This document shows, in pieces, positions 1-12,010 of a stretch of 64,000 bases of DNA; within the stretch, counting starts at the first letter, position 1; the number at the start of each line of letters is the position of its first letter. The translations under genes were made by a program, and so were the position numbers. Where the stretch lies: the NCBI GenBank assembly GCA_029931535.1, contig JAQPZY010001190.1:1323001-1387000 (forward strand), read 5' to 3'. The notes below the pieces were generated by a model that saw only the letters and a list, made by a program, of their open reading frames with translations, searched no databases and was not told the origin of the DNA. The DNA comes from Margaritifera margaritifera (taxonomy: Eukaryota > Mollusca > Bivalvia > Unionida > Margaritiferidae).

Positions 1-640
1 CTGTAAGGCCAGCCATTCTGGAGAAGTAGTTTTATTTTTATTTAAGACCAAAAAGATATCTTAAGAAGTGTTTAAGTGAAAACCTCATTTCCATATGACC
101 ATATGTTCAGGAGAACTAGTGATATCAAGATTTCAAGATGGCTACCATAACAATGTAGTTAGAGGTCTGATTAGCACCATTTTCATTTAGGACCAACAAG
201 ACTTCTTAAGCCCTTTCGTGAAAACTGCATGCCAATATGACCATCTTTTCAGGAAGAGTAGCAATAACAAAATTTTTAAGATGGCCACAGTAGCAGCCAC
301 TATACCAGGTTGGCACCATTTTTATTTTGGACAAACTAGACATCATAAGAACTCTTTTAGTGAAAACTCCACATCAGTATGACCATCTATTCAAAGGGAA
401 TAGCGATAACAAGCTTTTGAAGATTGCCAACATGGTGGCCATGTTTGGTGTTAAATCAGAACCATTTTCATTTAGGACCAACTAGACATCATAAGAAATC
501 TCTTAGTTAAAACTCCTGTCAATATTACCATGCATTCAGTATAACTAGTGATAAGGTGGCAACCATGGTTGCCATACTGGATGTCCAATGGGCACCATTT
601 TCATTTAGGCCCATCTATGGACAATAAGTGAGAATGCTGA
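1..640. repeat. Tandem array of the ~150-bp palindrome-bearing repeat (array 1)
   Basis: About four diverged units run in tandem. Each has the same order of blocks: a core resembling AAGATGGCCACCATGGTGGC, then a block like GGCACCATTTTCATTTAGGA, then ACTAGACATCATAAGAAG, then a block like GTGAAAACCCCATG, then CCATCCATTCAGGAG and a block ending in AACAAGATTTTC. The core holds a 16-bp perfect palindrome. No open reading frame is conserved between units. The same unit recurs at 1.1-1.6, 8.0-8.7, 60.2-61.1 and 62.1-62.6 kb. Confidence 0.8.
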
Positions 641-1080
641 TGGTTTGGATGGTTAGGGAAATACAGTACATTAAAAATATGGTGCGTTAAAAAGGATCAC
701 AGGGATGGACATAAATTGTGAAATATAGATAAGCATATTCCTTTTTTAGATTATAAGAAAATGCCAATATCTCTCTAAAAACAAGTAATATTTTTTGCTT
801 AACAGAGGATTTTTATTTCTTCAAAATTCTTAATTTTGTGCAGAAAATATATAAGCAACGACCTTTTGTGAGCATTTGTACTGAAATAATTCTACTTAGA
901 AACTGTCAAACTGTATTATGGTATGATGCTACTCTGACTATAATCATTTCCAATTAGGACTCAAATAGCTAGACTTTTTCATGGCCAAAAACCCAATAGA
1001 GATAAATATGGAAAATGCCTATTGTTAGAAATAAAAACTATTCTTAGAAACTGAGAGTAAACAGCATGCCATAGGCTTGA
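641..1080. other. AT-rich spacer, nothing recognised
   Basis: Unique-looking AT-rich sequence between two arrays of the same repeat. I see no exon, RNA gene or element end. Confidence 0.5.
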
Positions 1081-1610
1081 TCAATCCCTACAAGCCAAGA
1101 GTCTTTGTCAAAATTTCCATGTCGATACAACAAGATTGTCAAGATGGCTGCCATGGTGGCCATATTGGATGCCAGATCGGCACCATTTTCATTATGACCA
1201 ACTAGACATCATAACTCTCTCAATGAAAACCTGATGTCGACATAACCATTCACTAAAGAGTAAGCAATAACACATTATAAAGCTGACCACCATGGTGGCA
1301 ATATTTTTTGTCTGAAGAACAACTAGACCTCATAAGAAGTCTTTTATTGAATACTCTATGTCAATACAACCATCCATTCAAGAGAAGTAGCAATAATATG
1401 ATTTTCAAGATGGCCACCATGGCAGTCATAATGGATACTGGCTCCATACCATTCTCAGTTAGGACCAACCAGATAATATATGTATTCTTTTGGTGAAAAA
1501 CCCATGTTGATATAACTATACAATTATTTGGAGAAGTGATAAACAAGATTTTCAAGATGGCCACTAGGGCACTATTTTCATTTCGAACCTAGCAGACTTT
1601 GGGATAAATA
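1081..1610. repeat. Palindrome-bearing repeat, array 2
   Basis: Three to four further units of the repeat at 1-640, with the same block order. The short open frames here come from the repeat and are not genes. Confidence 0.75.
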
Positions 1611-2450
1611 TTTGTTTGAACAGTATTTATTCAAGAGAACATCTTCACATATGATTTAAAATACAATAAAATATATGGGGATTCAGTAGAAAGCTGGAAG
1701 CTTGTTGAAAACTGTCTCCCCTAATACAGAGAAATTATAACAAACAATTATTGTCTACTGACTTAAAGTAGATAGATCATATAAAAAAATATATACATGA
1801 TCAATTCTAGTATATGTAATTATTTCAGATATCATATAATAGTAAGAAAAGATGGAATACATATGTGTTGTTGTGATCTGTGTATTAATTTGAAAAACAT
1901 TTTGATAATTTTATGAAGGTTTGCTTTGCCATCAATATTTGCTTATTCATCAGAGTACATACGACTGCCAGATAATAATGTCTTAATTGTAAGTCAATAC
2001 GGCAATGTGAAGAGAACACAATGTCTTAGAGTTGTATATTTTTGACATTCTAATAGAAAGTGTTCAGCTGTTTCTACCTGTTTGCATGTGCAATACCTAT
2101 TGTTAGAAACATGATTTAGGAATAAATTGTTATTTAAGCTACTGAATTTGGTTCTCAATCATGTATGCTGAACTTGATCCACCTGATCACCAACATAATA
2201 ATACGAAGGAATTTAATGTTTATGCCCGATTCAGGTAAGTTTTAAGATTTTTCATGGATGGGTTACTTGTTATTTCAATTGGTAATGTGTTCCACAGTTG
2301 AATTGTAGAAGGCAGGAATGAATTTTGCTACAAGATAGTTCTGCACAAAGGGGGGCCAAATAGTATTCAATGATCGAGTGGTGTAGGTCTCACTGTTAAC
2401 AACAAAAGGTAGAATTACATTTTGTAATTACTTTGGAGCAACACCATGGT
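1611..2450. other. AT-rich spacer, nothing firmly recognised
   Basis: No supported gene. The part just before 2455 may be the 3' untranslated end of the minus-strand LINE relic that follows, but I see no poly(A) or boundary to prove it. Confidence 0.4.
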
Positions 2451-2454
2451 ACAT

Positions 2455-3700
2455 TTAAAACAACTGAATTAATTTCTGCTTATAACATCGTAAATTCAGG
2501 CTATCCCACCCAGTTTCCTCATATAATAATGCCCAAGCCGCACTCTTGGTAGCACCTGTTACTATTCTCATAGCCTCCAAATTTATTTTTTCCAATGATT
2601 CTTTTTCTGTACAATTATCCCAGATACAATCAGCATAATCAAACAAGGGAAATACATAAGATTTATAAACATATTCCATTGACATGCAATCGAATCTATA
2701 TTTCAAATTCTTCAAAGTATTAACTTTGCCTTTTAAGACAAATGCTTGACATGTGCATACTAAGTGGCATCACCAGACAATATAATACCTAAATGGTTAT
2801 GTTGGAATACTTCTTGAATATCTCTGCTAGACATATGCAGTATTGGATGGTTATTTGAATTGTGTTTCCGTGTTATGAGCATTGACTCTGTTTTGTATGG
2901 GTTAAAGGTCACTAGCCAATGACGGGACCAGTCATGTAATTTTTGAATATCCAAAATGTAAAATGTTACCATCTTCATTTGGATTTTCAAATATTGCATA
3001 TAGCATAGTATCATCAGTGAATAGTCTAAGTCAGGGGTATCAAATATACGGCCCGCTAGACTCATTATTTATTATTATTATTTATTATTATTTATATCAA
3101 ATCTGGCCTGCCAAAGCAAAGGAGTTTGACACCCCTTGTCTAAGTTATGACTGTATATCAATTACAACACAACATCATTTACATATACTGAAAATAATAA
3201 TAGTCCAAGGATTGATTCTTGAGGGACTCCTGCATTAGTAGTTTGAAAATTCGAGAATTGGGACTTCAGAACAACTCTTTGCTTTCTTAATGTTAAATAA
3301 TGTTCTAACCACAGCAGTAAACTACCTTGAATGCCAATCTTTCTAAGTTTAATAAGTAATTTGGAATACCAAACACGATCAAATGCTTTACTTATGTCAA
3401 CGAAAACAGGTCTAACTTCAGCTCCCTGGTCTAGAGCTTAGCAAATCGTATTATAAATATAAAGTAACTGATCTGTTGTAGAGTCACCAGGTGTAAAGCT
3501 TGATTGATTAGGTGCAATCAGATTATGTTGAACAATATAATTATGCAAATATTTATAGACACGCTTTTCAAACATCTTTGACAAAATACAAAGAAGTGGC
3601 ATAGGGCAATAGTTTTAAATATTTGTTCTGCATCATTTTTTATATACTGAGACCACATTTGCTAATTTCCAAGAATCTGGAAATCTTGAAATTTTAAGAG
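2455..3700 (-). pseudogene. Degenerate non-LTR retrotransposon reverse transcriptase (LINE relic)
   Basis: Reading the minus strand from about 3700 down gives the motif order of a non-LTR retrotransposon reverse transcriptase. A block containing VFVDISKAFDRVW (near 3375-3415) comes first, then AGVPQESILG (near 3220-3190), then the active-site region read as TDDTMLYA (near 3010-2985). After these come FNPYKTESMLITRK (near 2920-2870) and the C-terminal block beginning DYADCIWDNC with IVTGATKSAAWALLYEETGW (2640-2510). In-frame stops, frameshifts and a 106-bp MITE break it. The normal YADD or FADD box reads TDD. Known role of the family: copying element RNA into DNA at the target site. The endonuclease domain was not seen, so this is a 5'-truncated dead copy. 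The clade (Jockey/CR1-like) is only a guess. Confidence 0.8.
3032..3137. mobile_element. 106-bp hAT-type MITE with perfect 8-bp target duplication
   Basis: The element starts CAGGGGTATC and ends GACACCCCTT, an imperfect inverted repeat with longer inner pairing. It is flanked on both sides by GTCTAAGT (3024-3031 and 3138-3145), an exact 8-bp duplication as hAT transposases make. The centre is a TTA/ATT-rich simple sequence. It sits inside the reverse transcriptase relic, just ahead of the TDDT box in reading order, so it is younger than that LINE copy. Confidence 0.85.
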
Positions 3701-3764
3701 AAATGTTTGACGTATATAGCTACTGGGATGAATATGAATGTCAAGTTTCATGGCAATTCTTCCG

Positions 3765-3870
3765 GTAGTTTAGGAGGAGTAGCTACAGCAATACTGTGCT
3801 AATGGACAGAAGATGGGCAAGAGGCCATCATATAAGCTCATCTGGTCTATGACCAATAGAGATTATAAAA
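3765..3870. repeat. Dispersed repeat tail (block related to 54.1 and 62.6 kb)
   Basis: Contains TAGTTTAGGAGGAGTAGC, then text like TGGACAGA...GGCCATC, then TAAGCTCATCTGGTCTATGA and AGAGATTATAAAA. Closely similar blocks lie at 8655-8822, 54095-54195 and 62580-62697, so this is a dispersed repeat module, often joined to the ~150-bp palindrome repeat. Confidence 0.65.
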
Positions 3871-3924
3871 ATGGGGATAACTCTTAAAATGCTGACCAGA
3901 CAGACACCATTTGTTACGGGACAC

Positions 3925-4067
3925 AGTATATAGTCATGATACAAAAGCATACCAAGTTTCAGTATATAGTCATGATACAAAAGCACACCAAGTTTCAGTA
4001 TATAGTCATGATACAAAAGCATACCAAGTTTCAGTATATAGTCATGATACAAAAGCATGCCAAGTTT
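3925..4067. repeat. 36-bp minisatellite, 4 copies
   Basis: Four head-to-tail units of 36 bp starting AGTATATAGTCATGATACAA, with one or two changes between copies. The unit length is a multiple of three, which keeps a frame open by chance on the minus strand. Confidence 0.95.
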
Positions 4068-4202
4068 AAAAAAGATATCTCAGAGGGTTGAGGAGATATT
4101 AAGTAAAGAAGAGTGGGATGGATGGATGGATGGACAAACTAACCCTAGTTTACCTCCCCACCTCCACCCTCCCAACCCACTGGCGGGAGAAGTGTGAAGA
4201 AA

Positions 4203-4322
4203 GAAATAAAAGCCTATTAGATGCAAAGAAAACAAAATTATGACAAATATTACATGTCCACAGAAATAAAAACCTATTAGATGCAAAGAAAACAAAATTA
4301 TGACAAATATTACATGTCCACA
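4203..4322. repeat. 60-bp direct duplication
   Basis: Two nearly identical 60-bp units, each beginning GAAATAAAA and ending in ACATGTCCACA. They differ at one base near the start (AAGCC versus AACCC). Confidence 0.95.
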
Positions 4323-4504
4323 GTTTGGTCTGATAACCCGGTTCTCACTCCATATTCAGTTACATTAATGAATGTTACTAAACTGTACGAGGTGCACTGG
4401 AGAAGAAAATACCCTGTACAGTCAAATGATGCACATACCTTAACCAGTATAGGGTATACCACCATCAATTAAAGTGTGTAAACTGAACTAATGTGGCATC
4501 TTTT

Positions 4505-5330
4505 GAAGTAAATCTGAACAAGAGGCCCAAGTGAGCCTGAAATCACTCACATGGCTGACATCTGCCTCTTAGCCAAATGCAAGATCAGTTGAAATCTGGG
4601 TCAGTATGATGCTTTCTGTTCAAATCTGTTCCAATGCTGTTGACTGCATATGTTATGAAAACAACTGTATCAAGGTGTTTCAGCATAATTTGTCCAATAT
4701 TGAAAGAATCCTATGTCAGGATGCATTGTAGCAAAGTTGGTCATATTCTGTTCAATGATTTTCTGAAATACAGTTGTGTAAATGTTTTTCTACTTGTAGT
4801 AATGTGAGCTATTTGTGATGGCAGAACATTCATCATTCATAAACAAGGAGACTTTCTGTGAAATTCAAAGTCTGTTAAGCATTTTTTTAAAAGTTATCAG
4901 TGGGTTTTTTTCTATTTTTAGTATATGTGTAACAGTAACCATATTTGATGGCAGATTGGCACCATTTGATTGCAGTTGAAAGACCTTCATACCACAATGC
5001 TTTCTGTAAAATTTGGTCCAATTCTGGTAAATGGTTTTTTGTTTTCCATTTTTAGTAGTGGTGAGTATATTTTATAGCAAATTGGCATAGTTTTTATCTA
5101 TTTGAAAGCCATGATTACCAGAATGTACTTTGTCAAATTTGGTTAGTTTCTGCAGAGCAGTTTCTTATAAGAAGTTGTTTAAAGTTTCTCTTTTCTTCTA
5201 TTTTTAGTAATGACAGCCATATTTGATGGTGCATGGAAATCATTTGTATAAATTTGAAAGCCCTTTATGGAAGGATGCTTTCAAAATAAGTCCCTGGCAA
5301 TGTTTTTTCTCCTTCGAATACATTCCCCAA
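4505..5330. repeat. Diverged dispersed/tandem repeat beginning ACAAGAGGCCCAAGTGAGCC
   Basis: The left edge reads ACAAGAGGCCCAAGTGAGCC. Inside, units of roughly 150 bp repeat the idea TTTTAGTAATG...GCCATATTTGATGGC, then a block like AAATTTGAAAGCC and ATGCTTTCTGT (near 4800, 4920, 5050 and 5200). No coding frame is shared among them. Confidence 0.6.
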
Positions 5331-7075
5331 TCACATTAACTTTGGGAAATAAGTTTTGCTACCTCTTGAATCCAGCAATCATGGAAAGACCCAAATTGAG
5401 TCTATCCCATCTATGTGTCATATAGACAATGGGAAGAAACTCTTGCCCATTACCTCCCATTGCCCCTGTGAGGTGGCTACCAGTTGTTTACTGGGTTAAG
5501 CTTTAGCTGTGGTCTGATCAACATCATCCTACACTGCCTCTATGAATCCTTCAAGAGCTTCATTAATTATATCCATCCTTCAAATAAGTGTGGAGTAATA
5601 TTGTGTTGTAAGGTTTCTGCAAGGACTGGTAACCTTATTTGTGATTTTTAGTGAATATCTTGTCATATTTTTAAAGCTTGTAGGCTTGTTTTTTCGGATC
5701 TGGCAAGTCACACATGGTATTGTTAAAAATTATGCGAGGGCTGTATTTGTACTGCAAACATTGGTTGAATTGTTTTTTGTGTTATTACGGGTGCTGTACT
5801 TATCTGTTGAAATTTCTGGGTTGCCACTGACCATTTTTCTTGTTGTTTATTGTCTCTTCAGAACACCATTGCAACCAAATTTACAAAGTGTAGAAAGTTC
5901 AAGGTTAGGGAGGACAATCATGTCACTTGCCTTGCTAGTATTTAGTGTACTTCAACCAGCACCTTGAAGTGTTTGCAGTTCCTTATCTGAGGCTGCCAAG
6001 TATTCGGTCCCAAAGAAAAGTCAAAAGTTGAGAGAAAGAAAAAATACAAATCTTTAGAGGACAATGTCTTAAGTCTACACCCTAAATCATCATCAGTCCT
6101 GGGGAGCTTGGCTTGTGAACTTGCTCCAACACCACCAGCAAGATTTCCACATTTCTAGATCAGACAGCATGTCCATCATGGAAGAGGAAGACAAAAATAA
6201 GGTTGCTGGATAAATGAAATCCAAAGCCCCTCTAAAATAACTTGGATCAGCCATATGTTTTGCAGAAAAAGGTCAATCCAAGACTGCCAAAAAAGAAGGA
6301 ATATGGTGCCTACAGGCAGGTTGTGTCGGCAGGTGACCAGGGTGGGAAGTCAGTAATGAGTGTTAGGGCACCTGGGGAAGGAGAAACCTTGCTTCCTTCT
6401 CCTCTCTGGAACTGATGGACCTGTTGCTGCCTAAAATTGGCCTGAGGTTAAAACTGTTACTGTGCAAGCAGTGTTCAACCTCCTCTCTTTCTTTCGACAA
6501 TCATCTCTCCATTGCAGCTGAGATGCTTCAGCCTGAGCGCAAGTGCAAGCAGCAAGGCAAGCTGGACAGGCAGTTCTTGTGCTGCCTGCTTCCATAAATC
6601 CTCAGTTTTACCATCAAGCAGCGATGGCATACTGTAGCATAAACTGGACGGTCAAGGCATGATGCAGTTTCAGTGAAGATCAGCAGTTAGACAGGCATCT
6701 CATCTCCCCAGATCCACTGCCCAATTTTTCAGCAAAAGCGAAAAATCACTAGCAACACCAAATCAAGCATCAAAGCTGTTTCCACCATATTCCACACTAA
6801 CTTGGAGGTGGCATGGAAAACATTCCAATCCACTCTGTAAAGCAGTGGGGTTGCCATGTTAATCACTGCAATGTTTTTGTCCAAGGTCGGTAACTTGGTA
6901 CTATACTTGTCCAAGTGCATGCAGTACCAGTGTGACCAGAATGATGATGTGAGCTGGTTTTCCGAAAGAAAGCTTTTGAGTTCCCAGGTCTTGGATACTG
7001 TCAGACAGATGATCAGAAATCTTTTGGATTTTTGACAACTATGGAAGTAGATGGAGTTTAACTTTGTGATGCGCA
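5331..7075. other. Spacer, nothing firmly recognised
   Basis: Several open frames of 60-130 codons occur on both strands, but none has recognisable motifs or splice support. The part from about 6100 may be the decayed upstream portion of the hAT relic at 7080-7735, since base composition rises there. I cannot show homology. Confidence 0.4.
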
Positions 7076-7079
7076 GCAG

Positions 7080-7735
7080 CAAGGGAAATATTTCATTCTT
7101 TGCACATACTGCAAACACCCATACTGACATTAGTCATTCTGGAGTGTACAACATCCGTTGACACAGCAACACCACCCAGCATCGTGACAATGCAAGAATG
7201 CAGAGCTCAATCCCAAAAGTAACTAACAGACCATGTCACTAGAGCTGAAGTACTGTTCTTAAAATTTTGCTGCAGAGCACAATCTGCCGTTTTCATTTGC
7301 AAAAGCAGCAAATATCATAAATGATGCAACTGCACCAATGTTGGATAAACAAGTAACCAAGTTATGCCCAAATAACAAAATCTCGGTCTCACTGATGAAT
7401 CTAATGACAAGGAGGTGACAAGACCATCGCTCTTTTGATCCAGATGTATGACCCTGCCATGAAGAAAATTTGTCATCTACCTTCAGGAAAACCAAGATTT
7501 GATCATCTAACTCAGGTGGCCTTTGCTTGTTTGACACTTCCTCACAGTAATGCAGTTGCAGAAAGATAATTTTCTCTGCTGAGAAAAATTCAACAAGATC
7601 GTTTAGGAAGTTTGAATAACTGTACCATCCAGTCTCTAATGAGAGCAAAGATGGACACAAATTACACTTGCAATGCTTTCAAACCCAAACCCTCCTATGA
7701 ACTACTGAAAGCAACAAAGACTGTAAGTATATTCC
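7080..7735 (+). pseudogene. hAT-superfamily transposase relic (zinc finger and C-terminal dimerisation region)
   Basis: The plus strand reads as a decayed hAT-like transposase. Near 7095-7200 a BED-like finger remnant shows ISHSGVYNIR, a stop, then HSNTTQHRDNARMQS. Next comes AEHNLPFSFAKAANIINDAT (about 7274-7333). The C-terminal block AFACLTLPHSNAVAER is followed by a stop codon, then FSLLRKIQQDRLGSLNNCTI and QSLMRAKM (about 7520-7650). LPHSNA-xxER-FS is the typical C-terminal signature of metazoan hAT-derived proteins. The catalytic middle of the protein is missing between finger and tail, and stops interrupt every part. This is a dead copy, not a host gene. Long open frames on the minus strand here are antisense shadows. 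Confidence 0.75.
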
Positions 7736-7739
7736 GCTG

Positions 7740-8045
7740 TCCAATGTATTTTTAAAAGACAGAAACTTGGTGTATTTTTTTAATATAATGTCTGTCTGTG
7801 TGGTGATGATATTTGACAGTGCTAAGTCTACCAACTATTTTTTGTTTGTAAGTGTATTATATGCTTCTTTTATTAAAATTTTCCAGTCTTTCATGAGCCT
7901 TTTCATATGAAAAAATACCTTATTCTCAATTGGACAATGTCGCTTTTTGTGGTCATGCGCACTGACCACCCTCCCCCAAGGGACCTCAAAAAACACTTTT
8001 TGAGTCTCCAAAACTCCCAACACTGTCTGGGAATATGGCAGGTAC
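7740..8045 (-). repeat. Interspersed repeat copy, minus orientation
   Basis: Read on the minus strand it contains CCTGCCATATTCCCAGACAG, TTGGGAGTTTTGGAGACTC, a G-rich stretch and CAATTGAGAATAAGG. Related sequence lies on the plus strand at 45385-45670 and 47975-48290. The order of blocks is the same in all three copies. Confidence 0.75.
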
Positions 8046-8822
8046 ACATATCATAAGAAGTATTTCAGTGAAAACCCCCAAGTTGCTACAATTATCAATC
8101 CAGGAGAAGAAGTGATTAAAGATTTGATTTTCAAGATGGCCACCATGGCCAGGAAACTGTCGGTTTAATTAGCACCATTTTCATTTAGGACCAACAAGAC
8201 ATTATAAGAAGTCTTTTAGTGAAAACCCCATGTCGAAACAACAATCCATTGAGGAGGGGTTGCAATAATAAAATTGTTAATATTGCCTCCCTGGTGGCCA
8301 TGTTGGGTATTAGATCAGCACCAGCTTCATTTAGTACCAAGATGTCTCTAAGTGAAAACAAAATCTAAAATTTTGATACATTCAAGAGTAGCTATAACAA
8401 GATTTTCAAGATGTCCATCTCCCTGGTGGCAACAATGGATGTTAGATTGGCACCATTTCCAACTAGGCATCATAAGACTTTTTATAGTGAAAACCCCATG
8501 TCAATACATCCATCCATTCAAGATTAGCAGCAAAAACAAGATTTTCATAATGGCCATGATGGTAGCAATATTGGATTCATATTGGCACCATTTTCATTTA
8601 AGGCCAACTATACATCATAAGAAGTCTTTAAGTGAAAATCCTATGTCGACACAACCATCCATTCAGGAGGAGTAGCGATAACAAGTAGCTTGATAATAGC
8701 GATAATAAACTTGTGCTATGGACAGACAACAGATGGACGTTGTATAATGGATAACAGACAATGTACAACAGGCCATTGTATAAGCTCTTTGCATCTATTA
8801 CCAGTAGAGCTAAAAAAAATTA
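8046..8822. repeat. Palindrome-bearing repeat array 3, with tail module
   Basis: About five units of the repeat of about 150 bp (AAGATGGCCACCATGGCC, then AGGACCAACAAGACATTATA and so on). The array ends in the tail module GGAGGAGTAGCGATAACAAG ... CATCTATTACCAGTAGAGCT at 8665-8812. Confidence 0.75.
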
Positions 8823-10220
8823 ATAGGACTTTTTCAGCTAAAGCATGGGTGGGGAATTCCCTAATGAATATCATGTGACACCAGTACAAACAGTGGACAT
8901 ATGTACCATTCAATCTGACAGATTAGTTGCGAAGTACATGATTGAAAATTGTTTTTAAAAAATTCGCTACAGGAATACATAGCTGACAGCAGATATATAA
9001 AAATGCTCAGTACATGGAATTTAACCATCATGTTTTCTTTTTCTTCTGAGCTAAAATGTTAATTTCGAAAAATTTAAACACTAATTATGTAGATGAATTT
9101 TAGCAGCCATAAACATAATTCTTTTAATGCTGAAAAGCTACTACACCTCTCCCTCAATAACTTGAGAGCAATGGGGTCTATAAACAGTGATTGCAGCATA
9201 AGCTAGGGCGTGAGATAGTGACAGCAACTCAAATAAACAGTTGGTGCACAGGGTGAGGTAGTGGCTAGCAACTTTCTTTACTACACGAGAATTATAATCT
9301 CCTTTGTCCCACACAAATATTTGTATAATGGATTTTATTATTATATGGATATTAGATCTTAAGAACTCAATTAATGCTAATAAATTGATGACGCTTTTAA
9401 TATAAATCAAGTTTACATGTAATACTCACAAATTCATACATCAGTAAAGTATGAGTTGCCTCCCTTTCAGTATCCAAGCACATGTATCCATCATAAGCAA
9501 ACAAGTTAACTAAAGCTTCACACCTACACCTACACTCATTAACCACTGCTGCACAACCCATCAATATATTTGCACTAGTTAATATCCCAAGATAGCTATC
9601 ATAAATCTCATGATTCAATTTTTCATCGACAGCACATGGCAATGACTGGACTCTGGGCATCACGATGAAAGTTAACTAACTCAACTATTTTCACATTTGA
9701 ATAGAAGATTACATATCACATTAATGATGATCACATTAAAACCAAATGAATATAAAATTAAAACATGAATTCCACTTTACAAGACTTTATAAAATTGGTT
9801 TATTCTTACACTGTTGCCACCAGTAGGCATTTACCAACATTTTCATTGATCAATCGATATTTCATCGTATATTATTTGAGAAAATATTTTTAAAGAAAGT
9901 TTTACAAAATATATCATTGCTTTTTTAAAATGTGCAAACTTCATGATGACAAATCCAAAAATTACTTTAAGGCCAAAGGTGGGATATTTATTGAAGTGTT
10001 ATAAATAAGGTGGTCCATGATTGCTTGTGATTCTTTGATTAAAAATTCTCTGACCTTTGGCAGAGGTGAGATAAAACTGACCCAAAAATGATTTTGGCAG
10101 AAACACTTGCATAAGTATTTTGATTTTTTTTTTTCATGTTTAATTACTGTTGTGTTTTTCAAGATTTTTGTAGGAATATTTTGGTCTGCTCTTATCTTTT
10201 TTGGGTCCATTCATGTCAAA
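8823..10220. other. AT-rich spacer, no supported gene
   Basis: The longest minus-strand frame (9663-9397) was considered as an exon and rejected: no recognisable family and no partner exon. Nothing else is recognisable in this stretch. Confidence 0.4.
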
Positions 10221-10422
10221 ATGCCGAAATGTGAGCTTTGTCCCAATCCTAAGAAACCACCAGCTGAGAAATATTACAAGAAATCAGAGTTTAATTGGCA
10301 AGTGCAAAGGTCTTGAGTTTGAATTGTGTGTTTCATGCAGAGTGTATTTTAAGATAGTATATGGGGGAAGAAATTATATCACCAGGCATATGCAGAAACC
10401 ATCACATAGGAGAACCTGTTAA
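10221..10422 (+). pseudogene. Frameshifted small zinc-finger (BED/C2H2-like) relic
   Basis: An ATG at 10221 opens MPKCELCPNPKKPPAEKYYK and runs about 32 codons to a stop. Shifting frame near 10305 gives CVSCRVYFKIVYGG, then ITRHMQKPSHRR and a stop at 10420-10422. The second half has the spacing of a C2H2 or BED finger (C-x2-C, then H-x6-H). The first half has one C-x2-C pair. One frameshift joins them, so it reads as a broken copy of a finger protein or of the N-terminus of a transposase. I do not recognise the family. An unannotated intron is unlikely because the gap is too short. Confidence 0.45.
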
Positions 10423-10739
10423 GTGTGAAACATAATAATTACAACAAATGTCACCAAGCAGTTAACTTCTGAAGGAAACTAAAAATGCTTGTGGATTTTA
10501 TAAAAAAATCTTTGCAGTGAACTTTGAGATATACAACTCTTCCTTTTTCATTTAACTGACAATATCCTGACTGATATTAATTCATTATTATTGTAACATT
10601 TGCCATCAGAATCTGTTTTATTATAATATGAAGAGAATACATATAATGGCAAAAAAATGCACTTGTTTTATTTTCAATCCCCTAGTGATTTAAAAGTCAA
10701 TCTACTTATCAACATTTTGAAATCTATTGATTACATGTC
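10423..10739. other. AT-rich spacer
   Basis: Nothing recognised. Confidence 0.5.
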
Positions 10740-12010
10740 CCGGATTTGTCACATGTATGGGCTAAATGCAACAACTTAACCAATGCCAGCAAAATGTGAA
10801 ATATAGGCCACAGTGAACTTTTTTTGGTATGTAGTGTGCTACTAAGAGAGATGTATAAAATCACCTAGTTTAAGGAGTACAACATGAATAGTAAAAATGT
10901 CATACTGAACTAAAGTCTGCGAAATGTGAAATATGGGTCACATTAACCTACATTTAAGATAGGGGTGTAGTACTTATCAAGATGCATCCTCTCGCCATGT
11001 TTCAAGATTTTAGGTATAGCAGTGATATACAACAGATAAAACACCAATGTGGTCATGAGCTTAATGCAAAAAACATATACAAGGAAAATGTTAAATGTAG
11101 GTCACAATGACCTTCTTTTGTTGTAAGAGTGTGGTACTAATAGGGATGCACACAATCACCTAGTTTGATGATTCTAACATAAACAGAGCTTGAGAAATAA
11201 ACTTAAAACATAACATTTAACCAAAGTCAATGAATCAACAACTTTTATGATGAGAGTGTAGTACTCATCAAGATTCATTCCCTCACCAAGCTTCATAAAT
11301 CTAGGTAGAATATTATATACACATACAGGGTGCTAAAACCTATCTGGTCAAAAACTAAAAGCAAAACTGGACCTAATCCAGTAAAATGTGAAATGTAGGT
11401 CATAGTGACATTCTTTTTTTGACAGGGTGTGGTACTAATAGAGATGCATAATACAATCATCCAGTTTCATTATTCTAGCATAAACAGAGGTTGAGAAATA
11501 AATTTAAAACACAATTTTAACAAAGTCAGCAAAGCATGAAATAGAGATCACAGTGACCTACTTCTGTGATGAGGGTGTAGGACTTATCAAGATGTATCTC
11601 CTCTCTAAATTTCATGAATCTAGGTATAACAGTATATGTGCAGGGTACAAAAAACCTAGTCATGAGTTAAACACAAAACTTAACCTAAACCAGTAAAATG
11701 TTAAATGTAGCTCACAGTGACCTTCCTTTGTGATAAGGGTATGGTATTAATAGAGATACATACAATCATATACTTTGATGATTCTATCATGAACAGAGCT
11801 TGAGAAATAAACATAAACTACAAAATGTAATCAAAGTCAGTGAAGCATGAAATATAGGTCACACTTACCTACATTTGTGATAAGGGTGTAGTACTCATCA
11901 AGATGCATCACCTCACCCAATTACACAATTCCAGATATAACACTATTTATACAGTATGCAAAAACCCTGAGCTAAACGCAAAAACATAACCAAGAATGTA
12001 CAACCAATGT
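10740..12010. repeat. Tandem field of a ~310-bp dimeric repeat
   Basis: About four large units, each made of two related half-units. Shared blocks are AAATGTGAAATGTAGGTCAC, AGTGACCT..CTTTTGTGAT, GAGGGTGTAGTACTCATCAA, GATGCATC and TTGAGAAATAAACTTAAAAC. The half-units alternate between GTGTAGTACTCATCAAGATG and GTGTGGTACTAATAGAGATG. Units are well diverged and noncoding. A related shorter stretch lies at 63255-63470. Confidence 0.8.

Noticed and set aside
3925..4067. Regular short repeats as a CRISPR array
   Set aside because: Units are directly adjacent with no spacers, and the DNA is eukaryotic.
6729..7660. Two minus-strand frames of 133 codons each as a gene
   Set aside because: They are antisense to the hAT transposase relic, whose plus-strand motifs explain the region.
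9397..9663. Minus-strand exon candidate with a GTGAGT-type donor and protein-like composition
   Set aside because: No family recognised, no acceptor that stands out, and no partner exon. It does not match the missing XRCC3 C-terminus.
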